The notes under the pieces: model-generated
Databases searched by the model: none
Told to the model about the DNA's origin: nothing
The model's input: the letters and a program-made list of their open reading frames with translations, nothing else
Shown here: positions 1-10,139 of the stretch, one piece after another
How the letters are laid out: the number at the start of each line of letters is the position of its first letter
Numbering within the stretch: the stretch's first letter is position 1
Made by a program: the position numbers and the translations under genes
Source of the DNA: Procambarus clarkii
Lineage: Eukaryota > Arthropoda > Malacostraca > Decapoda > Cambaridae
DNA: 64,000 nucleotides
Assembly: GCF_040958095.1 (NCBI RefSeq)
Contig: NC_091227.1
Coordinates: forward strand, 21,315,512 to 21,379,511
Direction of reading: 5' to 3'

Positions 1-265
1 AGGAATCCCCATTTTGGGTAAGCAACATTACGGTCAGATATTAGTGCAAGTTACGGGAAGGAACCTCATAACACAACATATAAAAGATGACACAAGAGAA
101 TAGGGAGGAGCTACATCAAGATCCTTACTGAGAATGTGGGAAGACATCAACAACTTACAATTATGACCGTGGGGACAAAGGGTCAGGGAAAGGAGAGTAG
201 GGATACTGGAAAGGGGAAATTGCAGGAGGATAACTGGGAAATGTGCAGTGGGAGGAATAATTTTA
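1..265 (+). repeat. Dispersed repeat family A, forward copy
   Basis: This stretch matches the reverse complement of about 13,460-13,830 in blocks: the segments around ACACAACATATAAAAGATGA, GACACAAGAGAA and GGGTCAGGGAAAGG have close counterparts in the same order. It is a degenerate interspersed repeat of unknown class with no protein I can recognise. The copy may begin before the window. Confidence 0.6.
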
Positions 266-339
266 GAGGAAAGACATTTAGGCAAAAACTTAGAATAAGT
301 TAGATCAAAAATAAAAATTTAGAAGTTTGCAACGTGGCT

Positions 340-401
340 CGTCTGGGAATTGCGAGGGATAGGTATGAAGAGAGACTGAAAGAACTAAACCTGATGACAT
401 T

Positions 402-483
<82 letters not shown>

Positions 484-690
484 GATAAGAGACATAAACA
501 ATAATTAGGGAGTCTGACAATGGAAAAAGAGAAAACATTAACAATAAATATCAATAGAACAAGAGGGCATGACTGGAAGCTTGAGATTCAGATGAGTTAC
601 AGAGATGTCCGAAAGTTTTCTTTTAGTGTAAGAATAGTGGAGGGGGGGAAATGGATTGAAGATCCATTTCTTCATGAAGATCCACCTGGC
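340..690 (+). mobile_element. LINE ORF2 C-terminal fragment, interrupted by (GA)n
   Basis: Forward translation gives YEERLKELNLMTLEKRR at about 372-419, then a run of Arg-Glu codons made by the (GA)n tract, then RTRGHDWKLEIQMSYRDVR and FSFSVRIV at about 556-640. The order (YEERL..LNLMTLEKRR, then RGHD.KL, then RKFSFSVRIV) is the C-terminal region of crustacean non-LTR retrotransposon ORF2 proteins. Stops and frame changes between the blocks show it is dead. The same segment recurs at 31,424-31,620. Confidence 0.7.
407..481 (+). repeat. (GA)n microsatellite
   Basis: About 35 uninterrupted GA dinucleotides. They begin where the LINE codes for KRRERE, so the tract appears to have grown from coding sequence of the element. 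Confidence 0.95.
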
Positions 691-819
691 TGTTGTATAA
701 ACAAACACACATCTAACACAGCAGACAAGTGCAGACAAATGTCTTCAACACTATTGTTTTTGCCACGACTCCCAGGGTGCCTAATGAGTCCAGGTGTGCT
801 AAGGTGTTCGCTCTCTTGA

Positions 820-1304
820 TGAGAGGGAGGTGCTGCTCACCGTAGAGGGAGGTGGTGGCGCCAGGGCGCTGCTCCGGCCTGCAAACTGAGTATTTCTGGT
901 GCTGAAGGTGAGAAGAGATGAGGGGAAGGGAGAGTGAGGGAGAGGAGGTAAGGGGTAGAGAGCCAGGGAGGGGAGGAGAGAGTCAGGCAGAGGGGAAAGA
1001 GCCGAGAATGGCAGGGAGAAACAAGGTTGAGAGAGGAAATATGAATGGAAGAAAAAAGAGTGAAAAACAATTAGAACGGAAATATTATGGTGAGGAAAAG
1101 AAGAAGATAGAAGGTGAGGCGAAGGAAGGGGAACAGATGAGACGGGTTGTGGGAAAGAGAAGACTGGAGTCGTACGCAGCGTCACCTTCCAGGCGGACAT
1201 GTAGACACGCCCACACACATGTGAGGGGGAGAGTTGAGCACCGGGTTGTGCCTCCTATGGTGCTCGCCTCTCGCTCTCACCCGCACACGCACACGCACAT
1301 ATTG

Positions 1305-1340
<36 letters not shown>
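820..1340. other. Purine-rich spacer ending in (CA)n
   Basis: Strand-asymmetric, GA-rich sequence at 900-1,140 followed by CACACG/CA repeats at 1,283-1,340. Open frames here are low-complexity and are not supported as genes. Confidence 0.7.
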
Positions 1341-1341
<1 letters not shown>

Positions 1342-1565
1342 GAAGATACAATGTGACTAACATATGTATTAAAGCTTCACAATCAAATGAGAATAATTCA
1401 AAAACGGAATGAGTTGAATGCGTTTTCCGTGACTGCCAGGAAGTGCGAGACAGAACCCGGCATGAAAAAGCTGCTATACGAACTTGAAACCAGGCTGGCA
1501 TAATGAAAAAAAAGAGGATACCTATCTGCTCGGAAACAGACACTTACGGTGAGAGGAGAAAAGTC

Positions 1566-1645
1566 AGTGTGCCTCAAGAATCGCTTTTGGGACCCCATCT
1601 ACTGTAGATGTATGTCAATGGTCTGACACAGGAAATGAAGTCATC
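1566..1645 (+). mobile_element. LINE reverse transcriptase fragment
   Basis: Forward translation from about 1,569 reads VPQESLLGPHLL, a stop, then MYVNGL. This matches the conserved reverse-transcriptase block VPQGSxLGPLLFLxYVNDL of non-LTR retrotransposons. The in-frame stop and the lack of further RT blocks show a short relic. Confidence 0.65.
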
Positions 1646-2184
1646 TGGACCTACACACACTACTCGACCCACGGCGCATTACGGACTACCCGGAGCGTCT
1701 AAAGTAAACTACAGCCAAACTACCCCCTGAACTACGTATTCAAAATATCCAGAGTCTGAAATCTTTGAAAAAACGTAGAGTAATTGTCCCTGTAACAACA
1801 AGGGGAGTATACTGAAGTTGGTGTTACAAGTCAGTTAATTTACATCAATTTACGTGAGGGCGTACCATCTCTCAAGTGGCCAGGACGAGGACAGGAAGCC
1901 GGCGGCTTGTCGAAGCCTACTTCTCCAAAGTAGATACGTTGAGGTGCACGTCAAATGCACCGTCTGATAAAGCCTTACCACTGCCACGTGTAATCATTAG
2001 TCTCGTGTGTTATACTATCGCTCACCAACCTCTACATTGTATTAGGGGTCTACAGTACAGTAAGTTCATGTGTCAAACTGAGCCGATCGCTCTGGTGCTT
2101 TGTAAGTCTGTGTGCAGCTGGAACAGAGTATATCATCGACCCCTCACAGTGTTCAGGAGAGAACTTTATAAACACCTCCAAAGG

Positions 2185-2350
2185 ATACCTGATTAACCAG
2201 GCTATGATTCATACGTCAGGCTGCGAGCAGCCGCGTCCAACAACCTGGTTGACCAGACCAGCAACCAGGTGGCCTGGTCGAGGGGGCCGTGAGCCCCGAG
2301 GCCCGGATCACCGCAGGGTAACCGCAAGGTAACCGCAAGGTAAGCTTGAA
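2185..2350 (+). repeat. Dispersed repeat family B (copy 1)
   Basis: Contains GATTAACCAGGCTATGATTC followed by GCGAGCAGCCGCGTCCAA and a CTGGTTGACCAGAC block. The same order is seen at 36,765-36,900, and the opening motif recurs at 38,588. It ends in repeated GGTAACCGCAA units at 2,315-2,345. A short, GC-rich interspersed element of unknown class. Confidence 0.7.
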
Positions 2351-2499
2351 GCAGTGGTGCTTGTTAGAGCCGTCACCGCGCCGAGAGGTGCTTGGCCCCC
2401 TTCATGTTCCGCCACGAAAGCTCTTCGGTTGCTGTCTTATGCATAATAAGAGGGGAAAGCACATATTAACTGGCCAATGCAGTGCCACGTTAAAGGTAT

Positions 2500-2545
2500 T
2501 CTAAGCTAAAGCTAAAGGTATTCTAAGCTAAAGCTAAAGGTATTC
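2500..2545 (+). repeat. Short tandem repeat AAGCTAAAGGTATTCT
   Basis: Three back-to-back copies of a unit of about 22 bases containing AAGGTATTC and TAAGCTAAAGC. Confidence 0.7.
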
Positions 2546-2684
2546 CGTTTATTCTCCAAATTACAATATCATCGAGATCACGACAAAACATACAATATAC
2601 TGCCCCAGCGGTCACTGAAACAAGAGATTCGGAAGCTGAAATGGGCCTATTGGGCTATAAATGACATGCTTCACCTTCACCGCA

Positions 2685-2805
2685 GTTACAGCACCGCTCC
2701 TGTGCCGGGTAAGTCCACTACGGGCTCACCATAGCCCGTGCTACTTGGAACTTGTTGTTCCCAGTAGCTGAATCTTAAACAACAACAACACAACCTTCAC
2801 GATTG
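2685..2805 (+). mobile_element. SINE-like element with (AAC)n tail (copy 1)
   Basis: The run AGCACCGCTCCTGTGCC, then GTCCACTACGGGCTC, then AGCCCGTGCTACTTGG, then AGTAGCTGAATC, ending in an (AAC)n tail. It is shared with 12,690-12,850, where the first half is duplicated. The simple-sequence tail suggests a retroposed short element. No A or B box was clear to me. Confidence 0.6.
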
Positions 2806-2807
2806 AT

Positions 2808-3036
2808 TGAGTGTTGAAGATTAAGCCACCAAAAAGGTGGCACGGGCATGAATAGCCCGTAAGTGGTGGCCCTTTTGAGCAATTATCAGTATCAGTAGAG
2901 ATGATACTGGAGATCTGTGGAGGGAACCTTTCCCTAATCCCCGGCTATATATATCTGGCAGCACAAAACTTGTAACCTCAGGGGCTATTCATGCCCGTGC
3001 CACCTCTTGGGTGGCTTAGTCTTCATCAATCATCTT
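2808..3036. repeat. Inverted pair of a GTGGCACGGGCATGAATAG repeat
   Basis: The left arm (GATTGATTGAGTG..AAGCCACC..AGGTGGCACGGGCATGAA) recurs inverted on the right (TTCATGCCCGTGCCACCT..GGTGGCTTAGTC..CAATCATC), with about 110 bases between. Either two head-to-head copies of a short element or one foldback element. Confidence 0.7.
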
Positions 3037-3039
3037 ATA

Positions 3040-3435
3040 ACCATTCGAACTCTGCCTTTGATAATGTTGACAAGAGTCAATGACATAAGGGTCAACAAGG
3101 GTCTCATAGCGCCAGGTCTTAATACAATTTTATAATGATCTTTTGAGAGTTAATTGTTCAACTTTCTTCTCAAGTGAAGAAAACTAGAGAAGAGTCGTGC
3201 TAGAATCATCGACCTCACCCTTCCAGTCATATTAAATGATTATATATAATCAGTTAAAACGGGTAGTTATTAAGGAATTACAAAATTGAATTTGCTAACA
3301 CTTGAGACAGGAAAGAGAGGGGACATGATTTTGACTTATAAAATAGACAAACTGACAAGGTAAAGTGAGGGTGTTTGACGTGTAGGGCCACAAAAGAGGG
3401 AGTAGACGATGGGAACACTCTAATGAGTGACTAAG
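3040..3435. other. No feature recognised
   Basis: AT-rich sequence without a supportable gene, clear repeat unit or terminal structure. Confidence 0.6.
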
Positions 3436-3439
3436 ATAT

Positions 3440-3645
3440 TGGAAAGCACTTGATCAGTATGAGGGTTGTGAGGAGGTGACCAGGGGAGTGTAGGGGGGTG
3501 TGGCCGCCACTTGACGGAATGGTATTATCAGGGGACAGCGCCAAGCCATTACGACTATATAGCACTTGGAAGGGGTCAGGATAAGGATTTGGGATGGGAC
3601 GGGGGGGGGAGGTACCCAACCACTTGACGGAGCTATAGAACCACA
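3440..3645 (+). repeat. Dispersed repeat family C (copy 1)
   Basis: Contains CTATATAGCACTTGGAAGGG, GGATTTGGGATGGG and a CCACTTGACGG motif. The core recurs in the same orientation at 26,548-26,620. Confidence 0.6.
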
Positions 3646-3724
3646 AGCTGAAGTTCAACCTCTTCCATGCACACCTTGCGAAATATACGAAAGTGAATTA
3701 TTTACATGTGCGTATACCTGCTTG

Positions 3725-3918
3725 ATGGGGTTCTGGGAGTTCTTCTACTCCCCAAGACCGGCCCGAGGCCAGGCTTGACTTGTAACAGCTTGGTCCATCA
3801 GGCTGTTGCTTGGAGCGGGCCGCAGGCCCACATACCCACCACAGTCCGGTTGGTCCGGCACTCCTTGGAGGAAACAATCTAGTTCCCTCTTGAAAATGTC
3901 CACGGTTGTTCCTGCAAT
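3725..3918 (+). repeat. Dispersed GC-rich repeat (AAGACCGGCCCGAGGCCAGG)
   Basis: A compact block with AGACCGGCCCGAGGCCAGGC, CAGGCTGTTGCTTGGAGC, GGTCCGGCACTCCTTGGA and GAAAATGTCCACGG. It looks like a short decapod interspersed repeat from its vocabulary; only one copy is in the window, so the family status is inference. Confidence 0.45.
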
Positions 3919-3929
3919 ATGACTAAGAT

Positions 3930-4075
3930 ATTGTCATATTCGTCTCTCTCTTTCTCTTTCCCTCTCTCACTCTCTATCCTGTCTCTCTCTCTCCCTCCAA
4001 CTCTCTCTTCCTCTCCATTTCTGTCTGTCTCTCGCTGTACCTCCCTCCCTCTCTCCCTCCGTCCCTGCTTGTCAG
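3930..4075 (+). repeat. CT-rich low-complexity tract
   Basis: Imperfect CT repeats with CCCT and TTCC interruptions. Confidence 0.85.
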
Positions 4076-4143
4076 CCCTGGCAGGCTTAGCCCCCGTCTG
4101 CACGCTGAGCCACTCTTCTCCCGTCCCAGCTATGCATTTTGAT

Positions 4144-4382
4144 GCTGTCACCCCGTGTGTCTTGTCACCCCGTGTGCGGTGTGTCTTGTCACCCCGTGTG
4201 CCTTGTCACCCCGTGTGCGGTGTGTCTTGTCACACTGTGTGTCTTGTCACACTGTGTGTCTTGTCACCCCGTGTGCCTTGTCACCCCGTGTGCGGTGTGT
4301 CTTGTCACCCCGTGTGCGGTGTGTCTTGTCACACTGTGTGTCTTGTCACCCCGTGTGCCTTGTCACCCTGTGTGTGACATAC
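4144..4382 (+). repeat. Minisatellite based on CTTGTCACCCCGTGTG
   Basis: Tandem units of 16 to 24 bases: CTTGTCACCCCGTGTG with optional CGGTGTGT inserts and a CACACTGTGTGT variant. Open frames across it are by-products of the repeat. Confidence 0.9.
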
Positions 4383-4889
4383 TCACATGAGTGAGTGAAG
4401 ATTGATCTTGTGATTGTGAGGAAATACTCACAATGGTGCAACCACTGAGGGTCAACCCCCCCTTAAGCACCACAAGGTGAGTACACACCCACAGCCGACA
4501 ATTACTCCACTTTATCAACATGAATACTACACACTATGAGTCACACCAACCCATCTCCCACATGCACTCACTTTTACTCATAACACAGATGTAGACTCCC
4601 CCCTCTCCCTCCCTTCCCCCACTCACAAGATAGCGGAGGAGGCAAGGGGGGGGGGAGGGGGAGAGAAGGGGAGTATGGCGTCGACGACTCTGTGGGTATA
4701 CTAGTATGATACTAGTATTATTTACTAGTGTGGCTCACCAAGATGACCAGAAACACTTGTTGAGTGAACAAGTGTGAAGGGGCCTTTCGTAACACCCTCC
4801 CACCACGGGTCCAGAAATGGCTGTGCCTCACTAACACACAGAGAATTCTATGTCCGGACGATAGGAGTGACACGAGAAAGAGAAAGGTT

Positions 4890-5260
4890 GGCACCTTTTC
4901 TGTATATATTTGTAAATGATGAGAATGCCTTTGACACAGTTCCCCCATGGGACTGGTGTACAAGTTGGAGAAGCAGGCAGGAGTGACAGGGAAGATGCTA
5001 CACTCGATACGAGAGTACCTAAGCAATAGAAGACAGCGAGTCACTGTGAGGGGGGCCCGGGGGGATGGAGATTTTAATCGAGATGCTACCGGAGGAGTCC
5101 CGCTCATTTCTCTCATTGTTTACTGATGCTAAAATTATCAAAAGTATTTATTTGGAGAAAGACAGCACAAAACGGCACGATGGCCTGGACAAACTGATAG
5201 ATACAACAAATGTCTACTTGAATTGAACTTAAGAAGTGCAAGACTTACTGCCGGGAACAG
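4890..5260 (+). mobile_element. LINE reverse transcriptase relic
   Basis: Three frames together resemble non-LTR RT: NAFDTVP at about 4,921, then KLEKQAGVTGKMLHSIREYL and SNRRQRVTVRG at 4,963-5,060, then remnants of the D-A-K-I-I segment that follows the catalytic FADD region near 5,124, and LELNLRSARLTA near 5,215. These are known in this order in ORF2 proteins. Frame changes and stops show it is inactive. Confidence 0.7.
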
Positions 5261-5310
5261 GCGGCAGAGAGAAAGATGTGATGTTGATACCACACTGAAC
5301 ATGTCCCCCG

Positions 5311-5687
5311 AAGTCTACATCAAGCGTGTATCATTATACCGCCAAAGTCTACATCAAGCGTGTATCATTATACCGCCAAAGTCTACATCAAGCGTGTATC
5401 ATTATACCGCCAAAGTCTACATCAAGCGTGTATCATTATACCGCCAAAGTCTACATCAAGCGTGTATCATTATACCGCCAAAGTCTACATCAAGCGTGTA
5501 TCATTATACCGCCAAAGTCTACATCAAGCGTGTATCATTATACCGCCAAAGTCTACATCAAGCGTGTATCATTATACCGCCAAAGTCTACATCAAGCGTG
5601 TATCATTATACCGCCAAAGTCTACATCAAGCGTGTATCATTATACCGCCAAAGTCTACATCAAGCGTGTATCATTATACCGCCAAAT
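5311..5687 (+). repeat. 34-bp minisatellite, 11 copies
   Basis: Eleven head-to-tail 34-base units (GTCTACATCAAGCGTGTATC followed by ATTATACCGCCAAA). I see no differences between units. Because 34 is not a multiple of three, the repeat cycles through all frames and stays open, giving spurious open frames. Confidence 0.97.
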
Positions 5688-5717
5688 GTAAGCTTGGCCA
5701 ACATAAACACTTCTTGA

Positions 5718-5964
5718 TTCTTGAGGTTATCTTGAGATGATTTCGGGGCTTTAGTGTCCCCGCGGCCCGGTCCTCGACCAGGCCTCCACCCCCAGGAAGC
5801 AGCCCGTGACAGCTGACTAACTCCCAGGTACCTATTTACTGCTAGGTAACAGGGGCATTCAGGGTGAAAGAAACTTTGCCCATTTGTTTCTGCCTCGTGC
5901 GGGAATCGAACCCGCGCCACAGAATTACGAGTCCTGCGCGCTATCCACCAGGCTACGAGGCCCC
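5718..5964 (-). mobile_element. tRNA-Thr-like SINE, near full length
   Basis: On the minus strand the head starts near 5,963: GCCTCGTAGCCTGGTGGATA with A box TAGCCTGGTGGATAGCGC, an anticodon stem-loop with loop CTCGTAA (anticodon CGT, threonine-like) and B box GGTTCGATTCC, closing with GCACGAGGC. A body follows (GGGCAAAGTTTCTTTCACCC, TACCTAGCAGTAAATAGGTA) and a 3' part (GACCGGGCCGCGGGGACAC, CAAGATAACCTCAAG). The head folds like a tRNA, but the attached body marks it as a SINE, not a tRNA gene. A second copy is at 11,427-11,604 and a tail fragment at 23,343-23,416. Confidence 0.85.
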
Positions 5965-6254
5965 CATCCACTTCCTCCAGAACTCTAAATAAGTAACCAT
6001 TCAGGACTCTGTATACCACATCCGTCAGACCAGTCATGAAATACCTGAGGCGCGCCACCACACACACTAGTCCCAGAACCACGAGGCACCAGCTACAAGC
6101 ACTGGCTAAAGGTGTGAACCTCACGTCACTACAAGATACAAGAGTTTGGGAAGGCCAGATTACCACATAGAAAATTGTTCTGGGAAGCGATGTGGTACAG
6201 TAACACGGGAACAAGGGTAGATTGAGTACCCGCATGAGTCAAACTTCTTACACA

Positions 6255-6405
6255 ATAGGCTCAGGAATCAACACCAGTTGATTGATGGCTGAGAGCTTGG
6301 GCCGGGGGGGGGGGGGAATGGCAGAACTCCCAGAACCCTATCCAGAGGCAGGGCCAAAGAGCCGAAGAGCAATCTTCGTCAGGACAACTAGGTGAATATA
6401 CAGAC
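6255..6405 (+). mobile_element. Degenerate LINE 3' tail fragment
   Basis: Carries GGCTCAGGAATC, ACCAGTTGATTGA, GCCAAAGAGCC and CAACTAGGTGA in the order found in the clearer LINE 3' ends at 12,909, 13,869, 21,481 and 22,390, with a poly-G insertion at 6,303-6,316. Confidence 0.5.
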
Positions 6406-6434
6406 ACACACTCAACCGATGACTTGGTAGCTAC

Positions 6435-6693
6435 GGGTCTTATTCACGAAGCAGTTACGCAAGCACTTACGAACCTGTCTATCTTTTCTCAATCTTTGGC
6501 GGCTTTGTTTACAATTATTAAACAGTTAATGAGCTCAGAAGCACCAGGAGGCTCTTTATAACAATAACAACAGTTGATTGGAAAGTTTTCATATTTGTAA
6601 ACAGTTTAATAAATGTAACCAAAGCCGTCAAAGATTGAAGAAAGATGTACACGTTCGTAAGTGCTCACGTAACTGCTTCGTGAATCCGGCCCC
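6435..6693. mobile_element. Palindromic MITE-like element (copy 1)
   Basis: About 259 bases with long imperfect terminal inverted repeats: TTCACGAAGCAGTTACGC near the left end against CGTAACTGCTTCGTGAA near the right, followed inward by AAGCACTTACGAACCTGT and ACACGTTCGTAAGTGCT. Inside, AATCTTTGGCGGCTTTG and CAAAGCCGTCAAAGATTG also pair. The same element lies at 27,953-28,214. No coding capacity, so it would be mobilised in trans. I found no unambiguous target-site duplication. Confidence 0.8.
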
Positions 6694-6990
6694 AGCATCC
6701 CGCACGACTCTCAACACAGACTAAAGATTGTGTTAACGCCACCTCAGGACAAAATTCATTACGGGTCGTAAGTGTCCGGACACCGGCACCCTGGCCATAT
6801 TACACGCCGCTCATGACTAGCTGCGCCTCCCCCCCCCCCCCACCTCACTGCGCCTCTGGGATTGTCTGCTCTTTAAAAACTTGCAGTTTAGGGCTTAAAC
6901 TCGAATATAAACATCATGAACTGCAACTTTCCCCTCATTTTTGTTTTTAATACTTTCTCTCTGGATTATTTTTTTTTCTCGTGGTATTTT

Positions 6991-7240
6991 TCTCTCACTA
7001 TTTCTCTCGTTCTCCCTCTTTCTCTTACTTTATCTTTCTCTCACACTCTCTCTCACTATTTCTCTCGTTCTCCCTCTTTCTCTTACTTTATCTTTCTCTC
7101 ACACTCTCTCTCACTATTTCTCTCGTTCTCCCTCTTTCTCTTACTTTATCTTTCTCTCACACTCTCTCTCACTATTTCTCTCGTTCTCCCTCTTTCTCTT
7201 ACTTTATCTTTCTCTCACACTCTCTCCCACCTTCTGCATT
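6991..7240 (+). repeat. 58-bp CT-rich minisatellite, about 4 copies
   Basis: Tandem 58-base units containing TCTCTCACTATTTCTCTCG and TTACTTTATCTTTCTC. Unit starts are visible at 6,991, 7,049, 7,107 and 7,165. Confidence 0.9.
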
Positions 7241-7403
7241 TTTCTCTCACTTAACTTTGCTGGAGATTTTACCCGTTAAAACCACCAGATTTGTTGCTTA
7301 TACTTTTATTCTCGAGTAATCTCTCTCTCTCTCTCTCTTTGCTTATTTATGTCTCCCTTCCTGCGTCACTCGCGCCTCTGGAAGTGTTGCTGTTCACTCC
7401 TTG

Positions 7404-8770
7404 TGTCCCTGGAAATACTTCCCTACACTCCCCGTGTCCCTGAAATACTTCCCTACACTCCCTGTGTCCCTGAAATACTTCCCTACACTCCCCGTGTCCC
7501 TGAAATACTTCCCTACACTCCCTGTGTCCCTGAAATACTTCCCTACACTCCCTGTGTCCCTGAAATACTTCCCTACACTCCCCGTGTCCCTGAAATACTT
7601 CCCTACACTCCCTGTGTCCCTGAAATACTTCCCTACACTCCCTGTGTCCCTGAAATACTTCCCTACACTCCCCGTGTCCCTGAAATACTTCCCTACACTC
7701 CCCGTGTCCCTGGAAATACTTCCCTACACTCCCTGTGTCCCTGGAAATACTTCCCTACACTCCCCGTGTCCCTGAAATACTTCCCTACACTCCCCGTGTC
7801 CCTGGAAATACTTCCCTACACTCCCTGTGTCCCTGAAATACTTCCCTACACTCCCTGTGTCCCTGGAAATACTTCCCTACACTCCCCGTGTCCCTGAAAT
7901 ACTTCCCCACACTCCCCGTGTCCCTGAAATACTTCCCTACACTCCCCGTGTCCCTGAAATACTTCCCTACACTCCCTGTGTCCCTGGAAATACTTCCCTA
8001 CACTCCCCGTGTCCCTGAAATACTTCCCTACACTCCCCGTGTCCCTGAAATACTTCCCTACACTCCCCGTGTCCCTGAAATACTTCCCTACACTCCCCGT
8101 GTCCCTGAAATACTTCCCTACACTCCCTGTGTCCCTGAAATACTTCCCTACACTCCCTGTGTCCCTGAAATACTTCCCTACACTCCCTGTGTCCCTGAAA
8201 TACTTCCCTACACTCCCCGTGTCCCTGAAATACTTCCCTACACTCCCCGTGTCCCTGAAATACTTCCCCACACTCCCCGTGTCCCTGAAATACTTCCCTA
8301 CACTCCCCGTGTCCCTGAAATACTTCCCTACACTCCCTGTGTCCCTGGAAATACTTCCCTACACTCCCCGTGTCCCTGAAATACTTCCCTACACTCCCCG
8401 TGTCCCTGAAATACTTCCCTACACTCCCCGTGTCCCTGAAATACTTCCCTACACTCCCCGTGTCCCTGAAATACTTCCCTACACTCCCCGTGTCCCTGAA
8501 ATACTTCCCTACACTCCCCGTGTCCCTGAAATACTTCCCTACACTCCCTGTGTCCCTGAAATACTTCCCTACACTCCCTGTGTCCCTGAAATACTTCCCT
8601 ACACTCCCCGTGTCCCTGAAATACTTCCCTACACTCCCCGTGTCCCTGAAATACTTCCCTACACTCCCCGTGTCCCTGAAATACTTCCCTACACTCCCTG
8701 TGTCCCTGAAATACTTCCCTACACTCCCTGTGTCCCTGAAATACTTCCCTACACTCCCCGTGTCCATGTA
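7404..8770 (+). repeat. 30-bp minisatellite, about 45 copies
   Basis: Head-to-tail 30-base units (CCTGAAATACTTCCCTACAC followed by TCCCCGTGTC). The main variant site is C or T in CC(C/T)GTGTCC, and occasional units carry an extra G (CCTGGAAATAC). As 30 is a multiple of three and the unit has no stop in several frames, long open frames appear on both strands (10-residue repeats such as SLKYFPTLPV). No start context, splice signal or domain supports translation. Confidence 0.97.
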
Positions 8771-8867
8771 AATACTCTTTTTACATTCCCGGTGTCTAGT
8801 GCGTTCAGCATTTCCAACTTGTTTGCCTGAAACAAAGGATCTCCCCAAATCCTTTATATGATGACCC

Positions 8868-8965
8868 CCGTCCCCCCCCCCACCAGCCCCCTCTCACCCT
8901 CCACCAGCCCCCTCACCCTCCACCAGCCCCCCCTCACCCTCCACCAGCCCCCCCTCACCCTCCAA
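8868..8965 (+). repeat. C-rich minisatellite (CCTCACCCTCCACCAGCCCC)
   Basis: Four to five imperfect copies of a unit of about 19-21 bases. Confidence 0.85.
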
Positions 8966-9341
8966 CAGGTCCAGCGCCTACCCTAATCCTATCCTCTCAC
9001 ACAAGGGCCGCGTCACCCTCTCTCCATAACACCTTCCTTTTTCGTGTATATGGTGTAAAAGTCCACCTCGTCCTTTGACAAGTGTTTCGGGGTATAATCC
9101 GCCCGCTGTGTGCCGCCCCCTTCCCCCTCTTCCCGCCTCACCCCTCCCCCTTCATCCTTTCTGTTGTGTGATTATGTTCCCCTTTCATACTTTCCCCTCT
9201 TGCATTGTTCCCTTCTGTCAGTGTAACCTCTTTCCCCTCACCTGCTCCTGTGGGCAGGTGGTCGTCACCTGTACGACAGTTTATGTGCTGGTTCACGGTA
9301 TCTTTATCCTTGTATCTACTTATTCTCTATTTATGTTATAT

Positions 9342-9447
<106 letters not shown>

Positions 9448-9449
9448 AA

Positions 9450-10000
9450 ACATTCAGATGGGTGGAGCGTAGCGTGCGAGGCTAGTCTGAATGTTACCCC
9501 CAAGTGTGTGACAATTAATTAGGCTAGAGCAAGACTGGCTAGTCCTTCCCCCCCCCTCCCCCCTCTACCCCTCACGGCAAATCAAACAAAAATCCTACAT
9601 GTACCCTTCAGGCAGCCAACCTCCCAAGATTTTTTGTTACACAGACCAATGGAATTAAATATAAAATCTCATACAGTAAGCTCTGATTTTAATGTTATAA
9701 ATTCTGTTTCGTAATATCCGAAAAATTAACCACGAAGATTTTTTTCCCTTCTTGGGTGCGAGGCTTTCAACAAAACTCGAAGTCTCGCCACTGATATCCT
9801 GGAGGTGACCTCGACATGTCCCTCTACAAGTGCTCAGGCAGCAGTGGCCACCCGAGGAACAATGACCTGCAACACAGGTCCCTCCCACACGTCGCGTGAC
9901 CTCGGGTCACCCCTTGATTGGTAGATTCATGCCGACTACAGCCAATCACATATCAGTTCCTCATCCGGGGTAGCCAGGAGCCCCTTGTTCCAGGAATCCA
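9450..10000. other. No gene recognised
   Basis: Mixed-composition spacer with a C-rich run at 9,547-9,570. No coding, RNA or repeat structure is supported. Confidence 0.5.
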
Positions 10001-10002
10001 TG

Positions 10003-10134
10003 GGCGCCAAAAATCTCTCTTTAGGCGCCAAAAATCTCTCTTTAGGCGCCAAAAATCTCTCTTTAGGCGCCAAAAATCTCGCTTTAGGCGCCAAAAATTT
10101 CGCTTTACGCGCCAAAATTCTCGCTTTAGGCGAC
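10003..10134 (+). repeat. 21-bp minisatellite with GGCGCCAAA in each unit
   Basis: Six units starting at 10,003, 10,024, 10,045, 10,066, 10,087 and 10,108: GGCGCCAAAAATCTCTCTTT plus A, with the last unit diverged. Each unit holds GCGCCAAA, the reverse complement of the E2F-type consensus TTTGGCGC. Confidence 0.93.
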
Positions 10135-10139
10135 GGTGT

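Noticed and set aside
34-285. Minus-strand open frame near the window start
   Set aside because: It falls in dispersed repeat family A, whose second copy does not preserve the frame.
1876-2196. Open frame of about 106 codons
   Set aside because: It starts in the same repeat phrase and runs into dispersed repeat family B; no start-site context or recognisable domain.
5893-5964. tRNA-Thr gene (and the copy at 11,530-11,604)
   Set aside because: Both heads are joined to the same ~170-base body, the hallmark of a tRNA-derived SINE. The second copy also has an altered acceptor end.
7846-8848. Open frame of nearly 300 codons on the minus strand (GKYFRDTGSV repeats)
   Set aside because: By-product of a 30-bp minisatellite without stops; other frames are open too and no gene signals exist.
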